Shown piece by piece: positions 26,238 through 34,497 of a stretch of DNA of 37,823 bases. Below the pieces are notes generated by a model. The model was not told where the DNA came from. It worked only from the letters and a program-made list of their open reading frames with translations, and searched no databases. The DNA lies in assembly GCA_020439925.1 (NCBI GenBank), contig JAGRPC010000127.1:1-37823 (forward strand), read 5' to 3'. Position numbers and translations under genes: made by a program. This DNA is from Verrucomicrobiia bacterium. Lineage in GTDB: Bacteria; Verrucomicrobiota; Verrucomicrobiia; Verrucomicrobiales; DEV007. Numbering within the stretch: the stretch's first letter is position 1; each line of letters starts with the position of its first letter.

Positions 26238-27176
26238 ATGCACAACAGGATTCGGTTCTTTTTGTCAGTCAGTTGTCTGTCGTTCATGACAATGAACGCC
26301 ACTGCAACCGAGGAAGCGAAAGTCCCGTCGATACTGACCGTGGCCGTTATGGATTTTGATTCGCCGGATGAAAGGGGGGCGGCCGCGTCCTCTTTGCTTA
26401 CCGCCTTGCTCTCCACGAACGAACTGCTTCACCTTGTCGAGAGAGTCGATCTGGCAAGGGTCCTGGCGGAGAGTGAAATCGCGATGACAAGTGGAGCCAA
26501 TGGCGACGAGGCAATGAAGGTCGGCCATTTGACAGGTGCGAAGGCGATTATCACAGGCCGGATCTTCAAAGTAGGAGATCGTGAATACATGGTTGGTAAA
26601 TGCATAGGAACGGAAACCGGCCGTGTTTTCGGACACGCGTTCGACTATGAGACGGGAGGTGATTTCACCGCGAGTGTCGACGCCTTGTCAAGAGCTCTCG
26701 CCGAAACACTGACAACGAGATCGGGCGAGCTGCTCGCGAAGGTGGAGACGCCGGAGGAGCGATTGGAGCGATTGCGGAAGGCTGTAGGGGGGGAAGAGAA
26801 TCTTCCGACAGTCTACGTCGCCATTCCAGAGCAGCACCTAACACGGCAAGTGCCAGATCCTGCGGCTCAGGTCGAAATCCAAGTCACCCTTCAGAACTTG
26901 GGATTTACCCTGGTAGACCGTGCCGAAGATGCCGTCTATGTTGTTAGTGGCGAGGCCTTCAGTGAAAGGGCGGGGCAACATGGAAACTTAGTGGCCTGTC
27001 GCGCCCGGCTGGAGATAAAGATTACATCATCTCGCACGCGCGAGATCAAGGTCGATCGTCAGACCAGTGTGGCAATCGATCTTTCCGAGCACATTGCCGC
27101 CAAATCCGCGCTTCAGGAGGGCGGACGTTTGATCTCGGAAAGAATTCTTCCTTTCCTCGTCCCGAAAAAAAACTGA
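26238..27176 (+). CDS. Exported CsgG/TolB-N-like protein
   Basis: The 312-residue product has a signal peptide (about 1-25, cleavage near ATATEE). The first mature domain resembles the CsgG/FlgO/TolB-N fold: ILTVAVMDFDSPDERG, then a helix ending in LLHLVERVDLARVL (Glu68-Arg69, the family's VERxxL signature), then HLTGAKAIITGRIFKV and a GKCIGTETGRVFG hairpin. A second domain (about 195-312) has TVYVAIPEQHL, LGFTLVDRAEDAVYVVSG and a LQEGGRLISERILPFL helix. No lipobox Cys is present, unlike CsgG, so a secretion pore is not implied. The next gene, with two related modules, starts 22 bases after the stop. ATG 26238 places the signal peptide at the N-terminus; the longer frame upstream overlaps the preceding gene. 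Probably periplasmic; role unknown. Confidence 0.7.
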   Translation: MHNRIRFFLSVSCLSFMTMNATATEEAKVPSILTVAVMDFDSPDERGAAASSLLTALLSTNELLHLVERVDLARVLAESEIAMTSGANGDEAMKVGHLTGAKAIITGRIFKVGDREYMVGKCIGTETGRVFGHAFDYETGGDFTASVDALSRALAETLTTRSGELLAKVETPEERLERLRKAVGGEENLPTVYVAIPEQHLTRQVPDPAAQVEIQVTLQNLGFTLVDRAEDAVYVVSGEAFSERAGQHGNLVACRARLEIKITSSRTREIKVDRQTSVAIDLSEHIAAKSALQEGGRLISERILPFLVPKKN

Positions 27177-27198
27177 AACGAGAAAGACCAACTTATCG

Positions 27199-30100
27199 AT
27201 GATTCTTCGAAGAAGTTCGATTCTTTCAGTTTTCCTCTCTGTCTTGGCGAGCCATTGGGGCCCCTCATCGGTGCATTCGCAATCTGTTTCATCGAAGAAA
27301 GTCTGGAAGGTGCCCCGGGTGGCAGTTCTGAGTTCCGTGGCTGCTTCCTCCGAGGCTGAATTCCTCTCAGCCTCCATTTCAACTGCTGGATTCGAAACCC
27401 TCGAGCGTAGTGATCTTTCCGTTTTGGCGAGGGAAGGTGCGCTCATTGCCGGAAGCATCTCGAGTAGTTTGGCGAGCGCCGATGTCCTTGTGCTCGTTGA
27501 ATCGATCAAGATCGACGACAGTAATTATCTAGCGACACGCCTGGTGGGACGGGACGATGGTCGCGTTCGTTCGAGTGATCTCCGCCGTCTTGAAGAGTTT
27601 AGAACAGGCTGGAGCGATGCGATCACGCGGCAACTTCATGCATTCGCGGCAACCGACCGGCAACTTGACAGTGAAATGCCAAAAGTGTCGGTACGCGTGA
27701 TTCGGGAGGAGTTTGCAGCGGGAAAAGTCGAGAATCCAGTTGTGGGTGTCGCGCTGACGAGGCTGGTCGTGGCCGAACTCTCCCGCCGGACGGAACTCCG
27801 CCTGCTTGAACGTCAGGATCTTTCCCTGATCCAGTTTGAACGTTTTCTCACGAGGATTGACACCGATTCGTTTGAAACCGCAGACTTTGTTGTTACCGGA
27901 ACGGTCCGGCGCGACGACGGTAAGAGCCGCTATGATCTTCGTGTGCAGTCCGGTAGCTTGAGCGGCGCCAGGTTTGAGATGGACGTTCCTTCGGCGGAGC
28001 TTGCTGATATTGCTGGATCCATGGTGGAGAATCTGGTTTCCCATTTTGAGACCGCGAAAAGGAAGGATGTTGTCGCGCCAAACACACCTTACACTTATGA
28101 CGAGGTAGCTCAGTACCGGATGGAAGCAGATCGTTGCCTGCGGCTCGGCCTGCACGAGTCCGCTGTTGCATTCGCCGAAACGGCTTATCTCCTCGATTCA
28201 ACGGAAAGTGCGGTTGCGGCTCACCTGCTTGGCTGTGCCAAGCTCCTTGCATCCTTGCCGGGAATGCGGGGGAAAGGCGTCGACTTGTCCTCGTCGATTC
28301 TTCCAAGGTTTTACGACAGCGTCGGCAATTCCACATTCGACCTGTATGGCGCCCTCTTTGAGGAGGGGAATGTACAGGAAGAACGGTTGCCGGAACGCGA
28401 ACAATGGGAGGCACTGGCCTCGGCCGCAGAGCGTGTAGTTGAGGTTGAGCGTCGCGATCGCCTTCGGCCGGATCCTCGGACCAAAGGTTGGAATCCGCAA
28501 TTGCATGAGCTTGAGGTGGGAGTGGATATGCTGTCTTCCGAAGCCCTTCGCAACTTGAGGCAGCGCTATGGGGTCAGGCTTCCTTCATTCGAACGAGAGA
28601 TTGTCCGGCGTATTGGCAGCGCGGCAGCTCGCCTAAAGGAGGCTTCCGCGGATAACCCTGGTCGCCGGTTCAGTATTCTAGACTACTACGATTTGCTCTA
28701 TCTTGACACATCGAGAGATGCGTCGATAGAGAGAATCCGGGGTCTGCTTTACCATTCTAGCCTTGGGAGATTGCGCGAGTGGAAGGGGGGCGACGTAAAA
28801 ACTCATTGGGATGCTGCATCCCGGGCTCATGGGGCAGCGTTCACGTTCTTTGAGCACATGGGATATGATCGAGATGGGGGGGACAAGTTTGCATCTGTGT
28901 TGCGGGATGAGTCGTTGTTGACCCTTCCCTTTGTAGCTGCCTTGTCTGGAAAAGGTTGTTCCTACGAGGAGGTCTTCGAGGTTGCAGTCTCGTCGGCTCC
29001 CCAGGGGTACGAGGCTCTTGAGCAATTGAATCGGCTACTTTGCAATGCGGCTTCGGAAAAGTCGGGAGATGAGCGGACAAAGGCGCTTGAGAAACTGCGA
29101 TCGGAGTTGCAGAAAAGCGTCGGAATCCTCAAGGAACTTGGAGTGCTGGAGATTTACCTGATCGGCCTCGCCAAATTGGATGGAAAGCGGGAGGTTGAGC
29201 GCCGCGACACTGAAAGCGCTTTTTGGATCGACCTCCATCACGTTCTGCTTTCGGACGACGCATGGACCTCTGGAGAATTCACCAAGATTCTCATCGGTTA
29301 TTCCAACGGTACGAAATGGGTGTCGAATCTGGTTCCGAATGAGGCGGCATACGAACGACTTCTCGTGTCAGTGGAATCTGACCTAAAGAAGAACAAGAAC
29401 CCCTTTTCCACCAAGACGCGTGAGCGAAGCCTGAGAGACCTTGAGAAAGCGAGGATGGCGCTTTCCGACAGTGAGAAAGATGTCTACGATCTTGCAGCGA
29501 AGGGTGGGCTTGACGGAATTCCTGACGATGAAACAATCGTGTTGGATAAATCCTACTGGGTGCCGTATCCCCCCGTGATTGCATCCTGCCTTGCCGAAGA
29601 TGGATTCTATCTTTTGAGGCATGGAAACCCGAGGTATGAAGAGGATTCGAGCCTGGTTCGCTTTGATATCGGTGGCCCGATTACCGAGGTGAAGGCGCCT
29701 GTCGAGATTCGCGACCTTGTTGAAGGTTCCACGGATATCCGTTCCCTGAACGATATTGATCGACTGGGTGCCCTTGAAGTTGGTCCTCTTCAGATATTGC
29801 TGGCCTTCCCGGGCGGCTCCGCGGTTTATGACCGACGGACCGAGAAGTGGTCGGTTCGTTCCGAAGCGTTTCTTGAGAATCGTTCCGGAATGGCGATTCT
29901 GGGGAACTATATCGCCTCCTTCACGGGCAGCCCGGTAGGCGTTCACGCCATTGTACCGGTTGAGGGACTTTATATGACTTCCAGGAAGACATTCCAGCAC
30001 ACCGCTCTCGTCGATACGAGCCGTCTTCCACCTATGTCAATTCTTGATCGGTCAACACGGCTTGCTTTCCATTTTCCTCCCATTGCGATTGGTCCTGAGC

Positions 30101-30807
30101 GTTTTCTCGTAGGAATTCTGGGATTTCCTGGACTGGAGGAAGTTTGGGAGGGAAGATTTTCAGGTGAAATGCCAACGTTGGAGGATCCGCGCAGCACGTT
30201 CAGGCTTGTTGCTGGACCAAATGCGTCCGTCAATGCTTCAAGAGCGAACGGATTCGTAAATGTCGTTGCCACGAGGAAACCGCCCGCTAAGAGCAGTGCG
30301 GAGGGAAGGAATCCCAAGCTGCAGGTGGGGGCTTTTTCCGTCGATTCTAATGGGGAAACCCACTGGCTTCTGGATACAGGTACGAAATCGAACAGACAGG
30401 CACCTGCGGCTGACGAGTCTCTTTGGGATCGGAGAATGCTGGCGGACAATGTAAAGCCGAGATTCCACATTCCTCCGGAGTTCCAAACCTATCAGGGAAG
30501 TTCAAATTTCAAGCCTGTTCTCTGGTACAACGGGAAAGCGCTCATATTGCTCATGACCCAACTGACTTCCGATGGGCGCCGACTTCTTTACGTATGGAAA
30601 GATTCGGATCAAAAGAAACCAAGGCGGTTTGCCTTAAAGTTCGATGGATTCCCGCAATATGACCCCGAGCGAAGGCGTGGAAACAACATAAGTGCCCGCG
30701 AAACCATCAGGTGTGTTTTCCAGTATAAGCAATTCATGTGTTTTGAATACGAAACGGGTGTTTTTTATATGCCTATGTCTGCATTGGAGGTTTCACAAGA
30801 TGAGTGA
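27199..30807 (+). CDS. 1202-residue exported protein: two CsgG-like modules, helical middle, probable beta-propeller end
   Basis: The product has a signal peptide (about 1-28, cleavage near VHSQ). Two CsgG-like modules follow: residues about 38-150 with LERSDL at 68-73, and about 160-290 with LLERQDL at 202-208 and a TADFVVTGTVRRDD strand. Both echo the VERVDL module of the preceding gene. Residues about 300-760 are helical, with a TPR-like start (ADRCLRLGLHESAVAFAE), and suggest a protein-binding scaffold. Residues about 780-1200 are beta-rich with recurring strand motifs such as YLLRHGN, LLAFPGGSAVYDRRTEKW and RLLYVWKDSDQ, in the style of a propeller. No lipobox and no catalytic motif seen. 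Codon and base use are lower in GC. The role is unknown; it forms a three-gene unit with 25376-27176. Confidence 0.7.
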   Translation: MILRRSSILSVFLSVLASHWGPSSVHSQSVSSKKVWKVPRVAVLSSVAASSEAEFLSASISTAGFETLERSDLSVLAREGALIAGSISSSLASADVLVLVESIKIDDSNYLATRLVGRDDGRVRSSDLRRLEEFRTGWSDAITRQLHAFAATDRQLDSEMPKVSVRVIREEFAAGKVENPVVGVALTRLVVAELSRRTELRLLERQDLSLIQFERFLTRIDTDSFETADFVVTGTVRRDDGKSRYDLRVQSGSLSGARFEMDVPSAELADIAGSMVENLVSHFETAKRKDVVAPNTPYTYDEVAQYRMEADRCLRLGLHESAVAFAETAYLLDSTESAVAAHLLGCAKLLASLPGMRGKGVDLSSSILPRFYDSVGNSTFDLYGALFEEGNVQEERLPEREQWEALASAAERVVEVERRDRLRPDPRTKGWNPQLHELEVGVDMLSSEALRNLRQRYGVRLPSFEREIVRRIGSAAARLKEASADNPGRRFSILDYYDLLYLDTSRDASIERIRGLLYHSSLGRLREWKGGDVKTHWDAASRAHGAAFTFFEHMGYDRDGGDKFASVLRDESLLTLPFVAALSGKGCSYEEVFEVAVSSAPQGYEALEQLNRLLCNAASEKSGDERTKALEKLRSELQKSVGILKELGVLEIYLIGLAKLDGKREVERRDTESAFWIDLHHVLLSDDAWTSGEFTKILIGYSNGTKWVSNLVPNEAAYERLLVSVESDLKKNKNPFSTKTRERSLRDLEKARMALSDSEKDVYDLAAKGGLDGIPDDETIVLDKSYWVPYPPVIASCLAEDGFYLLRHGNPRYEEDSSLVRFDIGGPITEVKAPVEIRDLVEGSTDIRSLNDIDRLGALEVGPLQILLAFPGGSAVYDRRTEKWSVRSEAFLENRSGMAILGNYIASFTGSPVGVHAIVPVEGLYMTSRKTFQHTALVDTSRLPPMSILDRSTRLAFHFPPIAIGPERFLVGILGFPGLEEVWEGRFSGEMPTLEDPRSTFRLVAGPNASVNASRANGFVNVVATRKPPAKSSAEGRNPKLQVGAFSVDSNGETHWLLDTGTKSNRQAPAADESLWDRRMLADNVKPRFHIPPEFQTYQGSSNFKPVLWYNGKALILLMTQLTSDGRRLLYVWKDSDQKKPRRFALKFDGFPQYDPERRRGNNISARETIRCVFQYKQFMCFEYETGVFYMPMSALEVSQDE

Positions 30808-30988
30808 TGGGAATTTTTATTCGTCGCATCATCATGAATTTTTGACCTTTGTATATCGCTGCCACCGCAATGAAGTTTGATTTTCAAGAGGTAGAACGAG
30901 ATTTTGATCCCTTGGTCTCGGATATCGGCGGCATCGCCAATGACTCCCGTGAGGCTTTTGGAATGCCTCTTCCCGATACCTACTCACA

Positions 30989-31654
30989 TCATCCGAAGGC
31001 AAGTTCCACGGGAGCCCCGAGATATTTCGGCCGACTGTTGAGGAGGTGGAGGTCGAGAACGGTTTTCACCCGGGCCAGCTTTTCCCGCAACCTCGTCCGG
31101 AGTCCTGCGCCGCCGCCCACGTCCGGCGCGTTGCAGCCTTTCGCTTCGATCCCGTGATGCCTTGCGATGCAGATGGCACGCTCGTTGTGAAAAGATTGCG
31201 AAACCACGATGAGATCTTTTACCCCGAAGATAGCTTTTGCTCTCACGACCGAATCAAGCGTGTCAAATCCCGCATAATCTAAGGCGATTGCCTCTTTGGG
31301 GATTCCCCGGGCGATGAGAGCGTCCTGCATCGCAGTCGGTTCATCGTATCCGATTCGCCCATTGTCTCCGCTCACGAGAAGGATCCTGCACTTACCTGCG
31401 AGATAAAGTGCCGCGGCAGTGTCCATGCGGGCTGTGAAATAAAGGTTCGGTCTCCCATCTGAAACTCGGGGCGAACAACCCAGAACCAAGGCGACCGGCG
31501 CCTTCGGGCAGTCGTTGACGCTGGAAAAAACCCGACCTCGGGCAACCTGCTCAACCAGGCGGTCGCAGAGAAAGACGGAGGTCAGGAGGAAAAGAAAGAT
31601 CAGGAAGAAGGACGTGAAGACAGTGGTGGCGGTCCAGCGAGGGAAACGTATCAT
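30989..31654 (-). CDS. sanA: SanA-family envelope protein (YdcF/DUF218 domain)
   Basis: The 221-residue product has one N-terminal TM helix (about 11-32) and a DUF218 domain like E. coli SanA, linked to envelope barrier function and vancomycin exclusion. Matching segments are VALVLGCSP, then NLYFTARMDTAAALY, then ILLVSGDN, then YDEPTAMQDALIARGIP, the strongly conserved LDYAGFDTLDSVVRA, and VVSQSFHNERAICIARHHGI, ending in a PKYLG segment as in E. coli. A SD-like GAGGGG lies upstream of the start, one of the few in this window. It is the last gene of a four-gene minus-strand envelope cluster and converges on the 1202-residue gene with a 181-base gap that holds no clear terminator. Confidence 0.92.
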   Translation of the reverse strand: MIRFPRWTATTVFTSFFLIFLFLLTSVFLCDRLVEQVARGRVFSSVNDCPKAPVALVLGCSPRVSDGRPNLYFTARMDTAAALYLAGKCRILLVSGDNGRIGYDEPTAMQDALIARGIPKEAIALDYAGFDTLDSVVRAKAIFGVKDLIVVSQSFHNERAICIARHHGIEAKGCNAPDVGGGAGLRTRLREKLARVKTVLDLHLLNSRPKYLGAPVELAFG

Positions 31655-31711
31655 GATCCCCTCTACGACCCGAGGAGAACGAAACTTTCACCCTTTGCCG
31701 CAAAGTCCTCT

Positions 31712-32320
31712 TCAATCTTCCCCGGAACCCTCGGAGGTGGTGAGGTAATCACTGGCGAGAGCGACCAGGTCTTCCCCGGAACTGAGATAGCGTTGCCGAT
31801 ATTCGGTCACGGCATCGTCATTGGCGCGTAGAAAATCGCAAATGGCATCGCCGCCTCCGCTTTCGCTGCGGGCCCACTGCAGGAACTCGGCAACACAGCG
31901 GTGGCTGCTGCCGGCTCCGATGGCGTTGAGTGAGTCGCGGAATCGCGTGGCGTGGTCCCAGTCCAGATCGGCAACGAGCACTTCCACGCCCTTGCCGCGA
32001 ATCGCCGAATCGATCTCCTGAATCTCGTCGATTTTTACATCGCGGGGATTGTAGGGAGCACAGGCGATCAGTTCCTCGATGAGATCATCGCGAGTCTTGA
32101 TGTCCTTCAGCTTTTTCCGCTGCAGAAACATTTCGTACTCGGCACCTTCATCGAGGAGAAAACGGATGATGTGCCGGTTCCGGTTGACGATGGCAAGGAA
32201 GAGCGGTGCGCTGGAGCGGAAGTTCACATCGGCGCCGTCCTCGATCGCCTCGCGGGCGTCATCCAGAGAGCCGACGGTGCAGGCCAGTTCGAGGGTACGG
32301 TTCGCAATCGGATCACTCAT
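31712..32320 (-). CDS. Ankyrin-repeat protein
   Basis: The 202-residue product has ankyrin-type repeats in its first 75 residues: LELACTVGSLDDAREAIEDG with ADVNFRS, and PLFLAIVNRNRHIIRFLLDEG with AEYEMF, both following the helix-turn-helix-loop pattern. The rest is helical and acidic without a recognised domain. No signal peptide is present, so it is likely cytoplasmic. Ankyrin proteins bind partner proteins; the partner is unknown. It lies 57 bases before sanA and 86 bases after the amidase gene on the minus strand. Confidence 0.75.
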   Translation of the reverse strand: MSDPIANRTLELACTVGSLDDAREAIEDGADVNFRSSAPLFLAIVNRNRHIIRFLLDEGAEYEMFLQRKKLKDIKTRDDLIEELIACAPYNPRDVKIDEIQEIDSAIRGKGVEVLVADLDWDHATRFRDSLNAIGAGSSHRCVAEFLQWARSESGGGDAICDFLRANDDAVTEYRQRYLSSGEDLVALASDYLTTSEGSGED

Positions 32321-32406
32321 GGCTGGGGTAAAAAAACAGCGGAAATTCTAGTAATTCAGAAAAAATTAACACATCTGTCGAATCTGGCAATCCCGTTCCT
32401 TGCGCT

Positions 32407-33057
32407 TCATTCGGCGGCCTCCCGGTAACGAAGCAGCCCTTGAACGATTTCCTCGGCAACGATCTGGCGAAACCATTCCGCCCCGCACCGTTGACTTTCC
32501 CAGCGGTTGGTAAGGAAGCCGCATTCCACCAGGATTCCTGTAACGGGGGCGAGTTCAAGCACTTTAAGCCTTTCCGGTCGGAACCCTCGGTTGCGGGTGA
32601 CAAGCCGACGACCCAGCTCGCTCTGAACGTAGCTCGCGAGTTCTCGTCCACTTTCACTGCCTGGCCAGTAGAGAGTTTCCGTTCCGCTGATGCTGCGGTC
32701 GGCATGAGCGTTGAAGTGAAGACTGAGAAGGATCGTGTCGGGCGATCCGGCCGATTTTGCGGCGCGATCGGCAAGTTCCACGAAAACATCCTCACGCCGG
32801 GTCAGCTCAACGGTGATGCCTTTGCCGACGAGGAGCTTTTCCACGCGCTTGGCGATGTCGAGAGTGAGGTTCTTTTCCACCAGGTCAAAAGCGATTGAGC
32901 CTGGATCTTTTCCTCCGTGACCCGGATCGATCACCACCTTCGTGAAGGCTTCCCCCGCACAAAGAATGGCTGAAAAAAAGGTCCCTCCGATCACGAAAAG
33001 CAGAGTGGCAACTGTTCGAATCAGGCGCATCGACCCGGTGAGGGTAGCGAAGGTCAT
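32407..33057 (-). CDS. N-acetylmuramoyl-L-alanine amidase (Amidase_3)
   Basis: The 216-residue product fits the AmiA/B/C-type zinc amidase that cuts the bond between N-acetylmuramic acid and L-Ala of peptidoglycan. The signature is VVIDPGHGGKDPG (His47), then VEKNLTL (Glu61), then LLSLHFNAH (His114) and ILVECGFLTN with catalytic Glu178, giving the expected zinc-ligand and catalytic set. A signal peptide starts at Met10 (MRLIRTVATLLFV). ATG 33030 would give this cleaner N-terminus; ATG 33057 is the longest option, and neither has a Shine-Dalgarno sequence. The residue numbers count from 33057. No SPOR or LysM targeting domain is attached. It sits in a cluster with sanA and a phosphatidyltransferase homologue, consistent with envelope work. 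Confidence 0.92.
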   Translation of the reverse strand: MTFATLTGSMRLIRTVATLLFVIGGTFFSAILCAGEAFTKVVIDPGHGGKDPGSIAFDLVEKNLTLDIAKRVEKLLVGKGITVELTRREDVFVELADRAAKSAGSPDTILLSLHFNAHADRSISGTETLYWPGSESGRELASYVQSELGRRLVTRNRGFRPERLKVLELAPVTGILVECGFLTNRWESQRCGAEWFRQIVAEEIVQGLLRYREAAE

Positions 33058-33119
33058 GGCATCTGTCGAGAAACTGTTTAAGATTTCTTAAATAAAATCC
33101 CGAGAAGAGGTTTCAGATC

Positions 33120-33755
33120 TCAAACCTTGATTCCTCTCAAGGCGATCCAGCGCAGAAAGACGGTGAAGATGCAACCGGCTATGACGAGGGAAAGAGTCAA
33201 TCTGGGAATCTCGGCGCCGACAGCGGGGTGGGGGATTTCGAGAATCATCAGGATGGATGCTGCGGAGAGGAGTAGCAGTCGCTGCGAGCGGGTCATCAGC
33301 ACGAGTCCTCCCGGGCGGCGACCGCCCAGGCGGGCGGAGGCAAAGGAACGGACGTAGGCCGAGAGAATTGCCGAGAGGGCGGCGGCCAGTCCCAGCCAGG
33401 GACTGGAATCGACCGCAAAACCGAAGCCGATCACCGTAAGGGAGTCCGAGACGCGTTCGGGAAGCTCGTTGTAAAACTCCTCTTCGCGAGATTGCCGCAT
33501 GGAATTCGGTTGAAGAAGAAGGTCCAGACGGATAGCCAGGGCCCGGAAGAGACAAAGAGCGGCTCCAGCTCCCCAGGCGATGCGTGGATGGCTGGTTTCC
33601 CCTGTGATCATGAAAGCAACACCGCCGAGGATCCCGAGGCCCATCCCGAGATAGGCGATCGACTCGCTGGTGAGACCGATGCGCATCATCAGCACGGTCA
33701 GGCGCCGCAGAACCTGGGGACGGCGGCGCGTTTTGGCTTTGGGGATTTCCATCAT
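33120..33755 (-). CDS. CDP-alcohol phosphatidyltransferase-like membrane protein (degenerate motif)
   Basis: The 211-residue product has about five TM helices and the general layout of CDP-alcohol phosphatidyltransferases, which build phospholipid head groups at the inner membrane. The best match is the second half of the motif, YNELPERVSDSL (95-106), like the GxxxNExPDRxSD form found in some bacterial families. The expected first half DGxxAR is not present: RLDLLLQPN (76-84) keeps only Asp78. Gly is Glu91 or Glu92 and the Asp of PDR is Glu100. So catalysis is doubtful and it may be a pseudo-enzyme or have a different role. The tail of the RLGGRRPGG loop is GC-rich. It is first in the minus-strand envelope cluster and divergent from the sigma factor gene. 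Confidence 0.6.
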   Translation of the reverse strand: MMEIPKAKTRRRPQVLRRLTVLMMRIGLTSESIAYLGMGLGILGGVAFMITGETSHPRIAWGAGAALCLFRALAIRLDLLLQPNSMRQSREEEFYNELPERVSDSLTVIGFGFAVDSSPWLGLAAALSAILSAYVRSFASARLGGRRPGGLVLMTRSQRLLLLSAASILMILEIPHPAVGAEIPRLTLSLVIAGCIFTVFLRWIALRGIKV

Positions 33756-33861
33756 GGAAAGAGTGAAGCCGCGAAGGCGTGTCGCAACATTCGCGGCTTG
33801 ATGGGGTTGAGTTTACCTGCTATTGCAGGCAGTTCTCTCAGGAATTTCGAAAAAACCGTCC

Positions 33862-34485
33862 ATGACTCCCCCTTCTCCGAAGCCCTCTCCTTCCGGTGAC
33901 GGCGCAGAACGGGAGGAGGCCAACGAGATCGATGTGGGACTGATGCTTCGTGTCAGGGAAGGGGACTACGAGGCTTTCGAGGAACTGGTGGGTATTCATC
34001 AGCGTTCGGTCATCGGTACCGTTGCCAAGATGCTGGGGCATCCGGCCGAAGCGGAGGATATCGCCCAGCAGGTCTTTCTCCGGGTTTGGAAGTCGGCGTC
34101 GCGTTATGAACCCCAGGCTAAATTCACCACCTGGCTGTTCACGATCACGCGGAATCTGGTTTTCAACGAGGTAAGACGCAGACAGCGAAAGCCGACGGTG
34201 TCCGTGGAGGAGAGGGAAGAGACGACCCATCGCACGGTCGAGGACGCGAAAAGTTTGTCACCCGGTGAGGAGCTACTTCAGGCGGAACTGGAGTCCGCGG
34301 TTGACCGGGCCATCGAGGCCCTGCCCGAGAAACAGCGCCTCGCCGTGATCCTGCGCCGCTACGAGGAGATGCCCTACGAGGAGATCGGAAAAATCCTCTC
34401 CATGTCGGTTCCGGCGGTGAAGAGCCTCCTTTTTCGAGCCCGAGCTCAGCTTAAGGAGTCGCTCCAGCGCTACCTGGACCAGTGA
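33862..34485 (+). CDS. ECF-type RNA polymerase sigma factor
   Basis: The 207-residue product has a Pro/Ser-rich N-terminus, then sigma region 2 (about 42-110: YEAFEELVGIHQRSV, then AEDIAQQVFLRVW and FTTWLFTITRNLVFNEVRRR), a linker, and sigma region 4 (about 155-202: LPEKQRLAVILRRYEEMPYE, then EIGKILSMSVPAVKSLLFRAR). This is the ECF pattern; regions 1 and 3 are absent. It directs RNA polymerase to a stress or envelope regulon. No anti-sigma factor gene is next to it: the flanking genes converge (PQQ propeller) or diverge (envelope cluster). ATG 33862 was chosen over an upstream TTG at 33823. A small inverted repeat CCTGC-TATT-GCAGG (33816-33829) lies in the leader or promoter. Confidence 0.93.
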   Translation: MTPPSPKPSPSGDGAEREEANEIDVGLMLRVREGDYEAFEELVGIHQRSVIGTVAKMLGHPAEAEDIAQQVFLRVWKSASRYEPQAKFTTWLFTITRNLVFNEVRRRQRKPTVSVEEREETTHRTVEDAKSLSPGEELLQAELESAVDRAIEALPEKQRLAVILRRYEEMPYEEIGKILSMSVPAVKSLLFRARAQLKESLQRYLDQ

Positions 34486-34497
34486 AGAATGAGTCGC

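Noticed and set aside
30870..31157. Small plus-strand frame between the 1202-aa gene and sanA
   Set aside because: Most of it is antisense to the well-supported sanA, and the product turns Arg/Pro-rich there.
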